This document shows positions 8,000 through 15,034 of a stretch of 34,672 nt of DNA, piece by piece. Origin of the DNA: Clostridia bacterium (GTDB lineage: Bacteria; Bacillota; Clostridia; TANB77; CAG-508). Location: assembly GCA_017936925.1 (NCBI GenBank), contig JAGBEP010000027.1, positions 1-34,672 of the forward strand, written 5' to 3'. A model generated the notes under the pieces. It had not been told where the DNA came from. It saw nothing but the letters and a program-made list of their open reading frames with translations, and ran no database searches. Each line of letters opens with the position of its first letter. Position 1 is the first letter of the stretch. A program made the position numbers and the translations under genes.

Positions 8000-10588
8000 A
8001 TGTTACAACTTAAAAATATAACAAAAGACTATATATCAGGAAATCAAACTGTTCATGCACTTAAAGGAATTGATATAGAGTTTAGAAAATCTGAATTTGT
8101 ATCTATTTTAGGTCCTAGTGGTTGCGGAAAAACTACATTACTTAATATTATTGGTGGCTTAGATAGATATACAAGTGGAGATTTAATTATTAACGGAAAA
8201 TCTACAAAGGAGTTTAAAGATAAGGATTGGGATGCTTATAGAAATTATTCTGTTGGTTTCGTTTTTCAAAGTTATAATTTAATACCTCATCAAACAGTTT
8301 TAGCTAATGTTGAACTTGCTCTTACATTATCTGGTGTTAGTAAGAAAATTAGAAAACAGAAAGCTATAAAAGCTTTGGAAGATGTTGGACTTAAAGAACA
8401 AATTCATAAAAAGCCAAATCAACTATCTGGTGGTCAGATGCAAAGAGTGGCAATTGCTAGAGCATTAGTTAATGATCCAGATATAATTCTTGCAGATGAA
8501 CCTACAGGTGCGCTAGATACTGAAACTAGTGTACAGATTATGGAAATATTAAAGAATATTTCTAAAGATAAACTTATTGTTATGGTTACACATAATCCTG
8601 ATTTAGCAGAAAAATATTCTTCAAGATTGATTAAAGCAATTGATGGAAAAATTATTAGTGATTCTAATCCTTATACAGAGCATGACAAGGAAAGTGAAGG
8701 AGAATTAAAGGCTAAATATGGAAAAACTTCAATGAGCTTTTTTACGGCTTTATCCCTAAGTTTAAATAATTTAATGACTAAAAAAGGAAGAACTTTTTTA
8801 ACTGCTTTTGCAGGAAGTATTGGCATTATTGGGATTGCTCTTATTTTATCTTTATCAAATGGTGTAGATGATTATATTGCTAAAGTTCAAGAGGATACTC
8901 TTTCAAATTATCCATTAACAATTCAAGAAGAAAGTGTTGATGCGTCTTCTTTAATGCAAGTTTTTATGGAAAAAAATACAGATGAATATAATGATGGAAA
9001 GATTCATTCTAATCAGTTAGTTGGAAAGATTTTTGATCAGCTTTCTAAAGAAGTACAAAGGAACAATTTAACTGATTTTAAGAAATATATTGATGATACA
9101 GATAATGATATAAAAAAATATTCAAATGCTGTACAATATGGATATGATTTAACTTTAAATATTTATAAAGGTAATGTAGAAGATGGAATAGTTCAAGTAA
9201 ATCCTTCTACAACTTTTGAAAAATTAGGAATGACAAATTCTTCAGAAGATTCTACTTATGTTATGGGTTCTTCTACAGATGTTTGGTCTGAAATGATTGA
9301 TAATGATGAATTACTAAAGTCTCAATATGATATTGTAGCAGGACAATGGCCACAAGAATATAATGAAGTAATGCTTATAATAACTGAAAATAACATAATT
9401 AGTGATTATTCTTTGTATACTTTAGGCATAAAGAATCAAAATGAACTTACAGAGAAAATGCATAAGATTATAGCTGGTGAAGAAATTGAAGAATTAGAAG
9501 ATGAGGTTTATTCTTATGACGATTTTTTAGGATTAACGTATAAAGTTGCACTAAATACTGACTATTATGAAAAACAAGGAACATCTTGGATTAGTAAGAA
9601 GAATGATGAAACTTATATGAAACAAAAATTACAAGATGCATTAGAAGTAAAAATAGTTGGAATTGTAAAGCCTAATGAAGAAGCTTCTGCTACTTCTATG
9701 GGAGATATGGGAATAATAGGATATAAAAAAGAACTTACAGAATATGTTATTAATAAGATTAATGAATCTGAGATTGCAAAAGAGCAAAAATCAAATTCTA
9801 CAATTAATGTATTTACTGGTAAAGAATTTGTAGATGTAGCTGATTCAACTACAAGTTCTGGGTTTGATTATTCAAGCTTGTCAGCAGAAGAACAGCAGTA
9901 TATGGCGAGCCTTTCACAAGAAGAGATGGCTGCAATGATTGCTTCGTACACAGATATGTCTAATTCTACATATGAAGAAAATATTTCTAAATTAGGAATT
10001 TGTGATATAGAGTCACCTTCATCAATTAATATTTATCCAATTGATTTTGAGAGTAAAGAGAAGATTGTCAATGCTATTGAAAAATATAATGAAGATAAAC
10101 GAAATGAAGGGAAAGAAGATGATGTTATTCAATATACAGACTTAGTTGGAACCATGATGAATTCTGTAACTGTTATTGTAGATATGATTAGTTATGTATT
10201 GATAGCGTTTGTTTCTATTTCATTAGTTGTTTCTTCAATAATGATAGGAATTATTACTTATATTTCTGTTCTTGAGAGAATTAAAGAGATTGGTATTTTA
10301 CGTAGTATAGGTGCTTCAAAGAAAGATATTTCTAGAGTGTTTAATGCAGAAACTTTTATTGTTGGGTTAGTCGCAGGAATTATAGGTATAGGAATTACTA
10401 TTTTACTTAATATTCCAATAAATGCTATTATTAAAAATGTAGCAGGAGTTTCAAATCTTTCTAAATTACCATTTGTAGGAGCGGTTATACTTATATTAAT
10501 TAGTATGATTCTTACGATGGTAGCTGGTTTGATACCAGCTAAAATGGCTAGCAAGAAAGATCCGGTTGAGGCTTTAAGAACTGAATAA
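8000..10588 (+). CDS. MacB-like ABC transporter, ATPase fused to FtsX-type permease
   Basis: This 862-aa protein joins an ABC ATPase to a FtsX/MacB-type permease. The ATPase (about 1-225) shows Walker A GPSGCGKTT (38-46), Q-loop Gln90, signature LSGGQ (142-146), Walker B IILADE (162-167) and switch His198. A transmembrane helix near residue 265 is followed by a large extracytoplasmic region (about 290-710). Three helices close the protein (starting near IVDMISYVLIAFVSISLV), ending in the FtsX-typical ASKKDPVEALRTE. Such proteins are mechanotransmission machines for lipoprotein, peptide or toxin efflux. No MacA adaptor or two-component system is adjacent, so the substrate is unknown. The start is set at the ATG of MLQLKN behind AAAGGAG; an upstream TTG is rejected. 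It is monocistronic. Confidence 0.9.
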   Translation: MLQLKNITKDYISGNQTVHALKGIDIEFRKSEFVSILGPSGCGKTTLLNIIGGLDRYTSGDLIINGKSTKEFKDKDWDAYRNYSVGFVFQSYNLIPHQTVLANVELALTLSGVSKKIRKQKAIKALEDVGLKEQIHKKPNQLSGGQMQRVAIARALVNDPDIILADEPTGALDTETSVQIMEILKNISKDKLIVMVTHNPDLAEKYSSRLIKAIDGKIISDSNPYTEHDKESEGELKAKYGKTSMSFFTALSLSLNNLMTKKGRTFLTAFAGSIGIIGIALILSLSNGVDDYIAKVQEDTLSNYPLTIQEESVDASSLMQVFMEKNTDEYNDGKIHSNQLVGKIFDQLSKEVQRNNLTDFKKYIDDTDNDIKKYSNAVQYGYDLTLNIYKGNVEDGIVQVNPSTTFEKLGMTNSSEDSTYVMGSSTDVWSEMIDNDELLKSQYDIVAGQWPQEYNEVMLIITENNIISDYSLYTLGIKNQNELTEKMHKIIAGEEIEELEDEVYSYDDFLGLTYKVALNTDYYEKQGTSWISKKNDETYMKQKLQDALEVKIVGIVKPNEEASATSMGDMGIIGYKKELTEYVINKINESEIAKEQKSNSTINVFTGKEFVDVADSTTSSGFDYSSLSAEEQQYMASLSQEEMAAMIASYTDMSNSTYEENISKLGICDIESPSSINIYPIDFESKEKIVNAIEKYNEDKRNEGKEDDVIQYTDLVGTMMNSVTVIVDMISYVLIAFVSISLVVSSIMIGIITYISVLERIKEIGILRSIGASKKDISRVFNAETFIVGLVAGIIGIGITILLNIPINAIIKNVAGVSNLSKLPFVGAVILILISMILTMVAGLIPAKMASKKDPVEALRTE

Positions 10589-10595
10589 AATAAAA

Positions 10596-10624
10596 AAACG
10601 AAGCAGAAAAACTGCTTCGTTTTA
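10596..10624. terminator. Bidirectional terminator after the ABC transporter
   Basis: A perfect stem (about 10597-10606 with 10612-10621) with an AAAAA loop is flanked by A-rich sequence upstream and TTTTATTT downstream, so it can stop the transporter transcript and the convergent reverse-strand gene. Confidence 0.85.
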
Positions 10625-10690
10625 TTTTACATTAAGAATTTTACTAATAATTTGGGACAATTAGTATATTGGATAATTCTTAATGTAAAA
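10625..10690. repeat. 66-bp nested inverted repeat
   Basis: A perfect 16-bp inverted repeat (10625-10640 with 10675-10690) encloses a second 6-bp dyad (10643-10648 with 10660-10665). The right arm carries the last codons and stop of the Spo0A-like gene. It lies next to the ordinary terminator at 10596-10624 and resembles a miniature element or cruciform more than a simple terminator. Confidence 0.6.
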
Positions 10691-11321
10691 ATCGAAAATA
10701 ATTTATTAGTGAAGAATATCCTAAATATTCTTCAGTTTTATAGTGAGTTTTTCTAAATTCTTTGGAAGTATTTTTATACATATTTTCTATTGATTTTTGT
10801 ATATTCCAATTAACAGCTTGATAATCTGTTTCATATTTTAGTGCTATTTTTTTATAATATTTTATAATTTCGAGATGAGTCAGTTGCGAATATGGATTTT
10901 CGTATGAACATAATATACAATCTAACAAATAGTATGTTCCAATCATATTTGGATTAAATCTTAAATCTATAAGTTCTTTATAGATTTTTTTTCTTAGATT
11001 AATAATATTTAATTTGTGGGAATATTTTGTGTCAGATGAAAGCATTTTTAGTTGGTGACATATGATTTGAATATTTTTTTTATTGTTTTTTTCTATATTT
11101 AGAGAAATGTATTGAAATGTAAGATGTTTTTTTAATTTCTTATTTGTAGAAGAACTACTAATTATTATATTAGGCATTGTTTTATTACAAGTTTTTATAG
11201 AATCTTTTGTTATTGTTTGATTAAAGCCTAATATTTTGATATCTGATGTTTTTTTTAATATTTGGTTTAAAAGTAAAGATAAATATTCTAAATCATCATA
11301 GAAGATAAATATACTGGTCAT
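10680..11321 (-). CDS. Spo0A-like regulator with degenerate receiver domain
   Basis: This 213-aa protein carries a C-terminal Spo0A-type DNA-binding domain (about 105-213). Diagnostic stretches are ELIDLRFNPNMIGTYYLLDCI (about 116-136), LTHLEIIKYYKKIALKYET and NIQKSIENMY, matching the helix-turn-helix order of Spo0A. The N-terminal 80 residues follow a receiver pattern (SIFIFYDDLEYLSLLL, then MPNIIISSSST), but the expected phospho-acceptor Asp after the third strand is replaced by Ser. Phosphorylation by the normal phosphorelay is therefore unlikely. The ATG at 11321 follows GGAG by 7 nt; an upstream TTG is rejected. The gene is divergent from the membrane sigma factor, with only 92 bp between starts, suggesting coordinated control. 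It is not the master Spo0A. Confidence 0.8.
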   Translation of the reverse strand: MTSIFIFYDDLEYLSLLLNQILKKTSDIKILGFNQTITKDSIKTCNKTMPNIIISSSSTNKKLKKHLTFQYISLNIEKNNKKNIQIICHQLKMLSSDTKYSHKLNIINLRKKIYKELIDLRFNPNMIGTYYLLDCILCSYENPYSQLTHLEIIKYYKKIALKYETDYQAVNWNIQKSIENMYKNTSKEFRKTHYKTEEYLGYSSLINYFRFLH

Positions 11322-11357
11322 AAAATTCTCCAATCAAAAATGCTTACATTAATATTA

Positions 11358-11382
11358 ACGATATATTTTAAATAAAAGTTGC
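11358..11382 (-). promoter_or_regulatory. Candidate ECF-type promoter for the Spo0A-like gene
   Basis: On the reverse strand GCAAC (11378-11382) and CGT (11358-11360) are separated by 17 bp, resembling ECF promoters (an AAC-type -35 and CGT-type -10). No convincing sigma-A promoter is visible for this gene. Such short motifs occur by chance in AT-rich DNA, so support is weak. Confidence 0.25.
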
Positions 11383-11413
11383 GAAAATTTTAGAAAAATG
11401 TGGAGAAATATTT

Positions 11414-12826
11414 ATGGAAAATATGGAGAATAACTTTGAGAAAATATATGAAAAATATAATAAAAGAGTTTATAAGTATATAGCTGGGAGAATTCAAAAT
11501 AAATCTGAAATAGAAGATATTGTTCAAGAAGTATTTGTTAAAGTATATAAAAATATGAATTTATATGACAAAAATAAAGGTAACCTTTGCAATTTTATAT
11601 TAGTAAATGCTAATCAAGTTTTAGTTGAATATTATAGAAAAAGAGTGTCTGAAAATACAAGATATGAACGTATAGTTGAGGAAAATGAGAAAAAGGTTTA
11701 TGAATACTTTGAAAAGATAGATGGAGAATATGGATTAGAAAAATTTTTATGTAAGTTACCTAAGATGCAGAGAAAGGCAATTGAACTTGTTTATATAGAG
11801 GGGTTATCTTATAAGGATGTTGCCAAAATTCTTGGAAAGACGGAACTTAGTGTTAAATCTTTAATTTTTAGAGCGAAAAATAGTTTGAAAAAATTAATCG
11901 AGAATGATGAACCAGATATTGTGGAAGAGTATTTTGGAAAGAAGATTATAAAGATTATTATTTTATCAGTAATATCAATTACTATGGTAACTGGTTTAAC
12001 ATATGCTATTGTTAAGATTTACGAATCTATTATAAAAGAAAAAGATACTTATACTTTAAGTGAAATGAAACAGGAGATTCCAATTGAGGAGTCTGATATT
12101 TCTGAAGAAGAGGCTAAGAAGTTTATTGGAAATTATTTATCTGTTATTGAAAGAAAAGATGTAATATTAGGTAATGATATAAAGTTAATTAAAGATTATG
12201 AGGTTAATCAGTTATGTTGGATTTATGATAGTGAAGATTATAGTATTTACATAGATGCTAAAGATGGAGCTTTAGTTAAATTTTATGGTTCTAGTTTAAA
12301 TGAGATATTAGAAGATAGGGAATACTTAGAATTGTTAGAAGATTTGAAAATTAATGGATATGAATTATATAATATAGAAAAGTTATATGATTTTACACAC
12401 GTGATTTTGTGTAAAAAATATGGTGAATTATTTAATAAATATGAATCTGTTTCAATTATTTATAAGGAAAGTTCTTTGCAAACAATTTACAGTATTAATA
12501 TTATATATGAAGAAAAAGAAATGTTAATTGATGAAACTGAAGCAATAGAACTATGTAAATTAACTGGAGAAGAGGTTAAAGAGATTGATTTATGTATAGA
12601 GAATGTTTTTGAAAATAGAGAAAATTCTTTGGATAATTATACTGAACAAGTGTGGGAAAATGATGAGTTATATTTAGAAGAATGGTCAAAAGAAAGGTAT
12701 GATATTAGAAAAGTTTGGAAGATAGAAACAGAAAGTTTAAAAACATTGTATATAGATTCATATACTGGAGAAGTATTTGATGTAACTGCTAAAAATGAAT
12801 ATTTAACAGAAGAAAAAAGCAGCTAG
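11414..12826 (+). CDS. Membrane-tethered ECF-type sigma factor with extracytoplasmic YcdB/PepSY-like domain
   Basis: This 470-aa fusion starts with an ECF sigma factor. Region 2 spans about 8-77 (SEIEDIVQEVFVKVYKN, NKGNLCNFILVNANQVLVEYYRKR). Region 4 spans about 110-162 (LPKMQRKAIELVYIEGLSYKDVAKILGKTELSVKSLIFRAKNSLK, in parts). One transmembrane helix follows (177-200), then a 270-residue extracytoplasmic part. Topology predicts sigma inside and the rest outside. The outer part holds PepSY/YcdB-like repeats (SEEEAKKFIGNYL, NKYESVSIIY at 341-350, WKIETESLKTLYID at 435-448). It shares NKYESV and its downstream layout with the exported protein at 13429-14232. No separate anti-sigma gene is adjacent; the fused outer domain may substitute. 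GGAG lies 8 nt before the ATG. The gene ends in a hairpin shared with the convergent operon. Confidence 0.85.
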   Translation: MENMENNFEKIYEKYNKRVYKYIAGRIQNKSEIEDIVQEVFVKVYKNMNLYDKNKGNLCNFILVNANQVLVEYYRKRVSENTRYERIVEENEKKVYEYFEKIDGEYGLEKFLCKLPKMQRKAIELVYIEGLSYKDVAKILGKTELSVKSLIFRAKNSLKKLIENDEPDIVEEYFGKKIIKIIILSVISITMVTGLTYAIVKIYESIIKEKDTYTLSEMKQEIPIEESDISEEEAKKFIGNYLSVIERKDVILGNDIKLIKDYEVNQLCWIYDSEDYSIYIDAKDGALVKFYGSSLNEILEDREYLELLEDLKINGYELYNIEKLYDFTHVILCKKYGELFNKYESVSIIYKESSLQTIYSINIIYEEKEMLIDETEAIELCKLTGEEVKEIDLCIENVFENRENSLDNYTEQVWENDELYLEEWSKERYDIRKVWKIETESLKTLYIDSYTGEVFDVTAKNEYLTEEKSS

Positions 12827-12840
12827 TTTATCTAGCTGCT
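12812..12840 (-). terminator. Terminator of the exported-protein operon, shared with the sigma gene end
   Basis: A perfect 9-bp stem (12818-12826 with 12832-12840) and 5-nt loop contains both stop codons of the convergent genes. A six-T run follows it only on the reverse strand, inside the last codons of the sigma gene. It therefore terminates the reverse operon but not obviously the sigma transcript. Confidence 0.75.
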
Positions 12841-13436
12841 CCTGTATATGTAGTGCTTCCATAAAGTCTTATTGGTGCTGTACCTGTTCCGGCTACACTT
12901 GCAGCTGCATTTAGTGCAGCTGTTCTAATACTTGATGTGCCAACACACTCTAACCAAAAATAATAATTAAAAGTTTTAGAATTTGCTGTTGTTACATTAT
13001 TACTCCATCCTAAAAAGCATTTATTTGTGTATCCAGTTGTATGGAATGCATTTGCTAATGCAGATGTTGCTGCACTTTGAGATGAATCTATATATACAAA
13101 ATCCCAATATCCTGAAATCATAGAACTGTCAATAGAATATCCATAATAATCATTAAAATATCCTGATCCACCTAGAGTATGTACATACATAGCATAACCA
13201 TTTCCAGTGTTTCCAATCCATGCTAACATACTATCTCTAGTTATTGCTCCAGTAACTGCTGTACATGAATAACCTAATGTTCTTAAGCCACTTTGAGCAT
13301 ATGCGGCACATTCTCCATAATAAGAACTTTTACTACTTGAAAATACTTTTGCACTGGCTGAAGCGTGGCAAGAACCTGCAGATATAGAAATAATTAAAAT
13401 TATTAATAATAAAGTAGAAATTATTTTTTTATTCAT
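12828..13436 (-). CDS. Exported protein, possible caspase-like (clan CD/CHAT) fold without active Cys
   Basis: This 202-aa protein has a Sec signal peptide (Lys-Lys then hydrophobic to about residue 20, likely cleavage near SCHA or ASA). The mature part is small-residue and Tyr-rich. The sequence around YAMYVHTLGGSG (His86), DFVYIDSSQSA (115-121) and the AFHTTGYTNKCFLGWSN helix-strand (130-146) resembles caspase-like peptidases, where His-Gly and D-x-C-x-S carry the catalytic pair. Here the Cys position is Ser118 or Ser119, so it may be inactive or a distant look-alike. The ATG at 13436 overlaps the upstream gene by 8 nt; its ribosome site GGAGG lies within that gene, indicating translational coupling. 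The second gene of the operon encodes nothing else recognisable; function is unknown. Confidence 0.6.
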   Translation of the reverse strand: MNKKIISTLLLIILIISISAGSCHASASAKVFSSSKSSYYGECAAYAQSGLRTLGYSCTAVTGAITRDSMLAWIGNTGNGYAMYVHTLGGSGYFNDYYGYSIDSSMISGYWDFVYIDSSQSAATSALANAFHTTGYTNKCFLGWSNNVTTANSKTFNYYFWLECVGTSSIRTAALNAAASVAGTGTAPIRLYGSTTYTGAAR

Positions 13437-14232
13437 TGATTTCGTCACCTCCAATTATATTACTTGTATTTGCGTCTACAAAAATAAATGTATCATTTGT
13501 AGTTTGAATTTTCCAAGTTGGGTGAACACTAGTGTCTGTATTTGAAGAGTCATAATAGTTATTTGCTTTTTCCATTTCTAAGTTTACAGAAACTATATCA
13601 TTAGAATCTATATTTAGCTCTTGACTTGCTACTTGTATTGCTTCTGATTGACTTATAGATACTTCTGAGGAAGTAGTAGGTTCATTAAATACTGATAGGG
13701 CAATTATTTCATCAGTATCAGGAATAAAGAAAATTTTTACAGATTCGTATTTGTTATATATTCCGTTATAATTTTTTTCAAAATTTGCTTGCCAAATTAT
13801 ATCATCATATTTTTCTATGTAACTTAATTCATATTGAGAAGGTAAATTTAATTCATTATATTTAGCACAGATGTATTCTTGTGCATTTTCTTTAGATAAA
13901 TTTGAAGAAGTTGCAACAGTAGAAATTTCTTTTGAATAGATTCCTTTTAGTGAGTTGTTTGTGTCTAATTTTATTGTGTAATCATTATTTTCAATAATAA
14001 AATAATTTTGATTTTCTAATTTATCGAATGCTGTTTTGGAATTTGTAATTGCTGTTTCTGAATTTAATGTATCAAGAATTTCGTATGATTTATTTAAAGA
14101 CATCTGACTTATGTTTGAATTTGTGTCGGCATCTATAGTAGCTTGATTACTACTCGTAGCATATGCGAAAGTTAACATGCTTAATAGTGCTACACTAGAA
14201 CATCCTAATAGTATTTTTGTTTTTTTATTCAT
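13429..14232 (-). CDS. Exported YcdB/PepSY-like protein related to the sigma factor's outer domain
   Basis: This 267-aa protein has a Sec signal peptide with probable cleavage after AYA (residue 25). Cys11 of LLGC lies too early for a lipobox. The mature part carries two PepSY/YcdB-like units: SKENAQEYICAKYNEL to NKYESVKIFF (about 112-169), then SQSEAIQVASQEL to WKIQTTNDTFIFVDANT (about 194-256). NKYESV, the following EAI-helix and the WKI-to-D-strand match the outer domain of the convergent sigma factor in the same order. PepSY-type domains typically modulate secreted peptidases or act as sensors. GGAGG lies 5 nt before the ATG. It is coupled to the next gene by an 8-nt overlap, so the two products probably act together outside the cell. 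Confidence 0.7.
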   Translation of the reverse strand: MNKKTKILLGCSSVALLSMLTFAYATSSNQATIDADTNSNISQMSLNKSYEILDTLNSETAITNSKTAFDKLENQNYFIIENNDYTIKLDTNNSLKGIYSKEISTVATSSNLSKENAQEYICAKYNELNLPSQYELSYIEKYDDIIWQANFEKNYNGIYNKYESVKIFFIPDTDEIIALSVFNEPTTSSEVSISQSEAIQVASQELNIDSNDIVSVNLEMEKANNYYDSSNTDTSVHPTWKIQTTNDTFIFVDANTSNIIGGDEINE

Positions 14233-14499
14233 AATTACCTCCAAATAAAAAAATAATATAGCTATATCTTGTAATAATAAATAATATATGCAATTTTAAT
14301 TTTAAATAATTATCGAATAATTAAGAAAAAAAAAGTATATTCAATTTCAAAAAAAAATTTTTAGACAAAAAAAGGAAAATTATTAGTAAGAGTTTTTATG
14401 GACTAAAAAGCAGCGAAATGTACCAAACAAATATACTGTGCACATAAAAAATAGAAATAATTTTATTTTGTAAACTTGAAAATTATACCCACAAGTGCT

Positions 14500-14709
14500 T
14501 GTGAATAAGTGTGTCGAAAAATATCGATGAAATAGGTTGTTCACAGACTTATCCACATTATCCACAATAACAAAAGGTACTTAAAAATTGTTACAGATAG
14601 TTTACGTAAATATGGAAAATGCCTGTTTTCAATGGTTTTAGAAAAAAAATCGGGAAATTAGGAAAGTCGAAAAATGTTGTAAAATCGAAGTTTTTTTGAT
14701 TTATCCACA
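14500..14709. other. DnaA-box cluster
   Basis: Perfect TTATCCACA boxes occur at 14549-14557 and directly abutting at 14558-14566, with a third at 14701-14709. A TTATTCACA box is on the reverse strand (14500-14508) and a near-box TTGTTCACA is at 14537-14545. They lie in a noncoding interval (14233-14737) that is otherwise AT-rich and holds no supported gene. No dnaA, dnaN or rpmH is nearby and gene orientation does not diverge here, so a DnaA titration or regulatory site is favoured over the replication origin. Confidence 0.7.
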
Positions 14710-14737
14710 GGCGATTTTTTTAAATAGTAATGAAATA

Positions 14738-14766
14738 TTGACAATATATAAAAAAAGTATTAAAAT
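14738..14766 (+). promoter_or_regulatory. Sigma-A promoter of the glyS leader
   Basis: TTGACA (14738-14743), a 17-bp spacer and TAAAAT (14761-14766) form the same pairing as the aspS leader promoter. The nearest DnaA box ends 28 bp upstream of the -35 box. Confidence 0.8.
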
Positions 14767-14781
14767 AACAATATGTTAATA

Positions 14782-14971
14782 ATGCGTTGAAAAAGAATGA
14801 ATATAATTTCTTTATCTAAAGAGAGCCAGGGATTAGGTGAAAGCTGGTGGTAAGGTGTATAGGATGGAACTTTGGAGCATATTTTAATTAAGGTGGATCT
14901 AAAAGATCAAATAGGGTGGAACCGCGGAAAATTATGTCTTTCGTCCCTTTATCTGGGATGAAAGGCTTTTT
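14782..14971 (+). promoter_or_regulatory. T-box riboswitch upstream of glyS
   Basis: The T-box sequence AGGGTGGAACCGCGG is at 14913-14927. A terminator (14938-14947 with 14955-14964) and six T follow. Stem I is short, with base pairing of about 14782-14791 with 14871-14880 and a distal CCAG...GTGAAAGCTGG element. A Gly codon GGA (14866-14868) followed by purine A lies on the 3' side of the specifier loop, fitting tRNA-Gly. Uncharged tRNA-Gly would stabilise the antiterminator and allow glyS transcription. Confidence 0.93.
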
Positions 14972-15034
14972 TGTATTTAAAAACAGTAAATAAAAGTTTT
15001 TTATTCCAAGAAAATAAAAAGGAGGAATTAAAAA

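Noticed and set aside
10258..10554. 98-codon reverse frame in the ABC transporter
   Set aside because: Its hydrophobic content mirrors the FtsX helices on the other strand; it is an antisense shadow.
8000..10588. Complete MacAB-TolC-type efflux operon
   Set aside because: Only the MacB-like fusion is present; no adaptor or outer-membrane partner is adjacent, and the organism looks Gram-positive.
14199..14202. Lipobox (LLGC) in the exported PepSY-like protein
   Set aside because: Cys11 follows only about four hydrophobic residues; the hydrophobic core continues beyond it to a normal AYA cleavage site.
12828..14232. Bacteriocin or lantibiotic operon
   Set aside because: Both products are long Sec-exported proteins without a leader-core structure, and no modification enzyme is adjacent. 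The upstream-gene similarity to the sigma outer domain fits signalling better.
14383..14565. 60-codon reverse-strand frame in the DnaA-box region
   Set aside because: It has no ribosome site, its composition is like noncoding DNA, and it runs through the DnaA boxes.
14300..14760. Chromosomal replication origin (oriC)
   Set aside because: DnaA boxes and AT-rich DNA are present, but dnaA/dnaN/rpmH are absent and long runs of forward-strand genes lie on both sides, without the expected strand switch.
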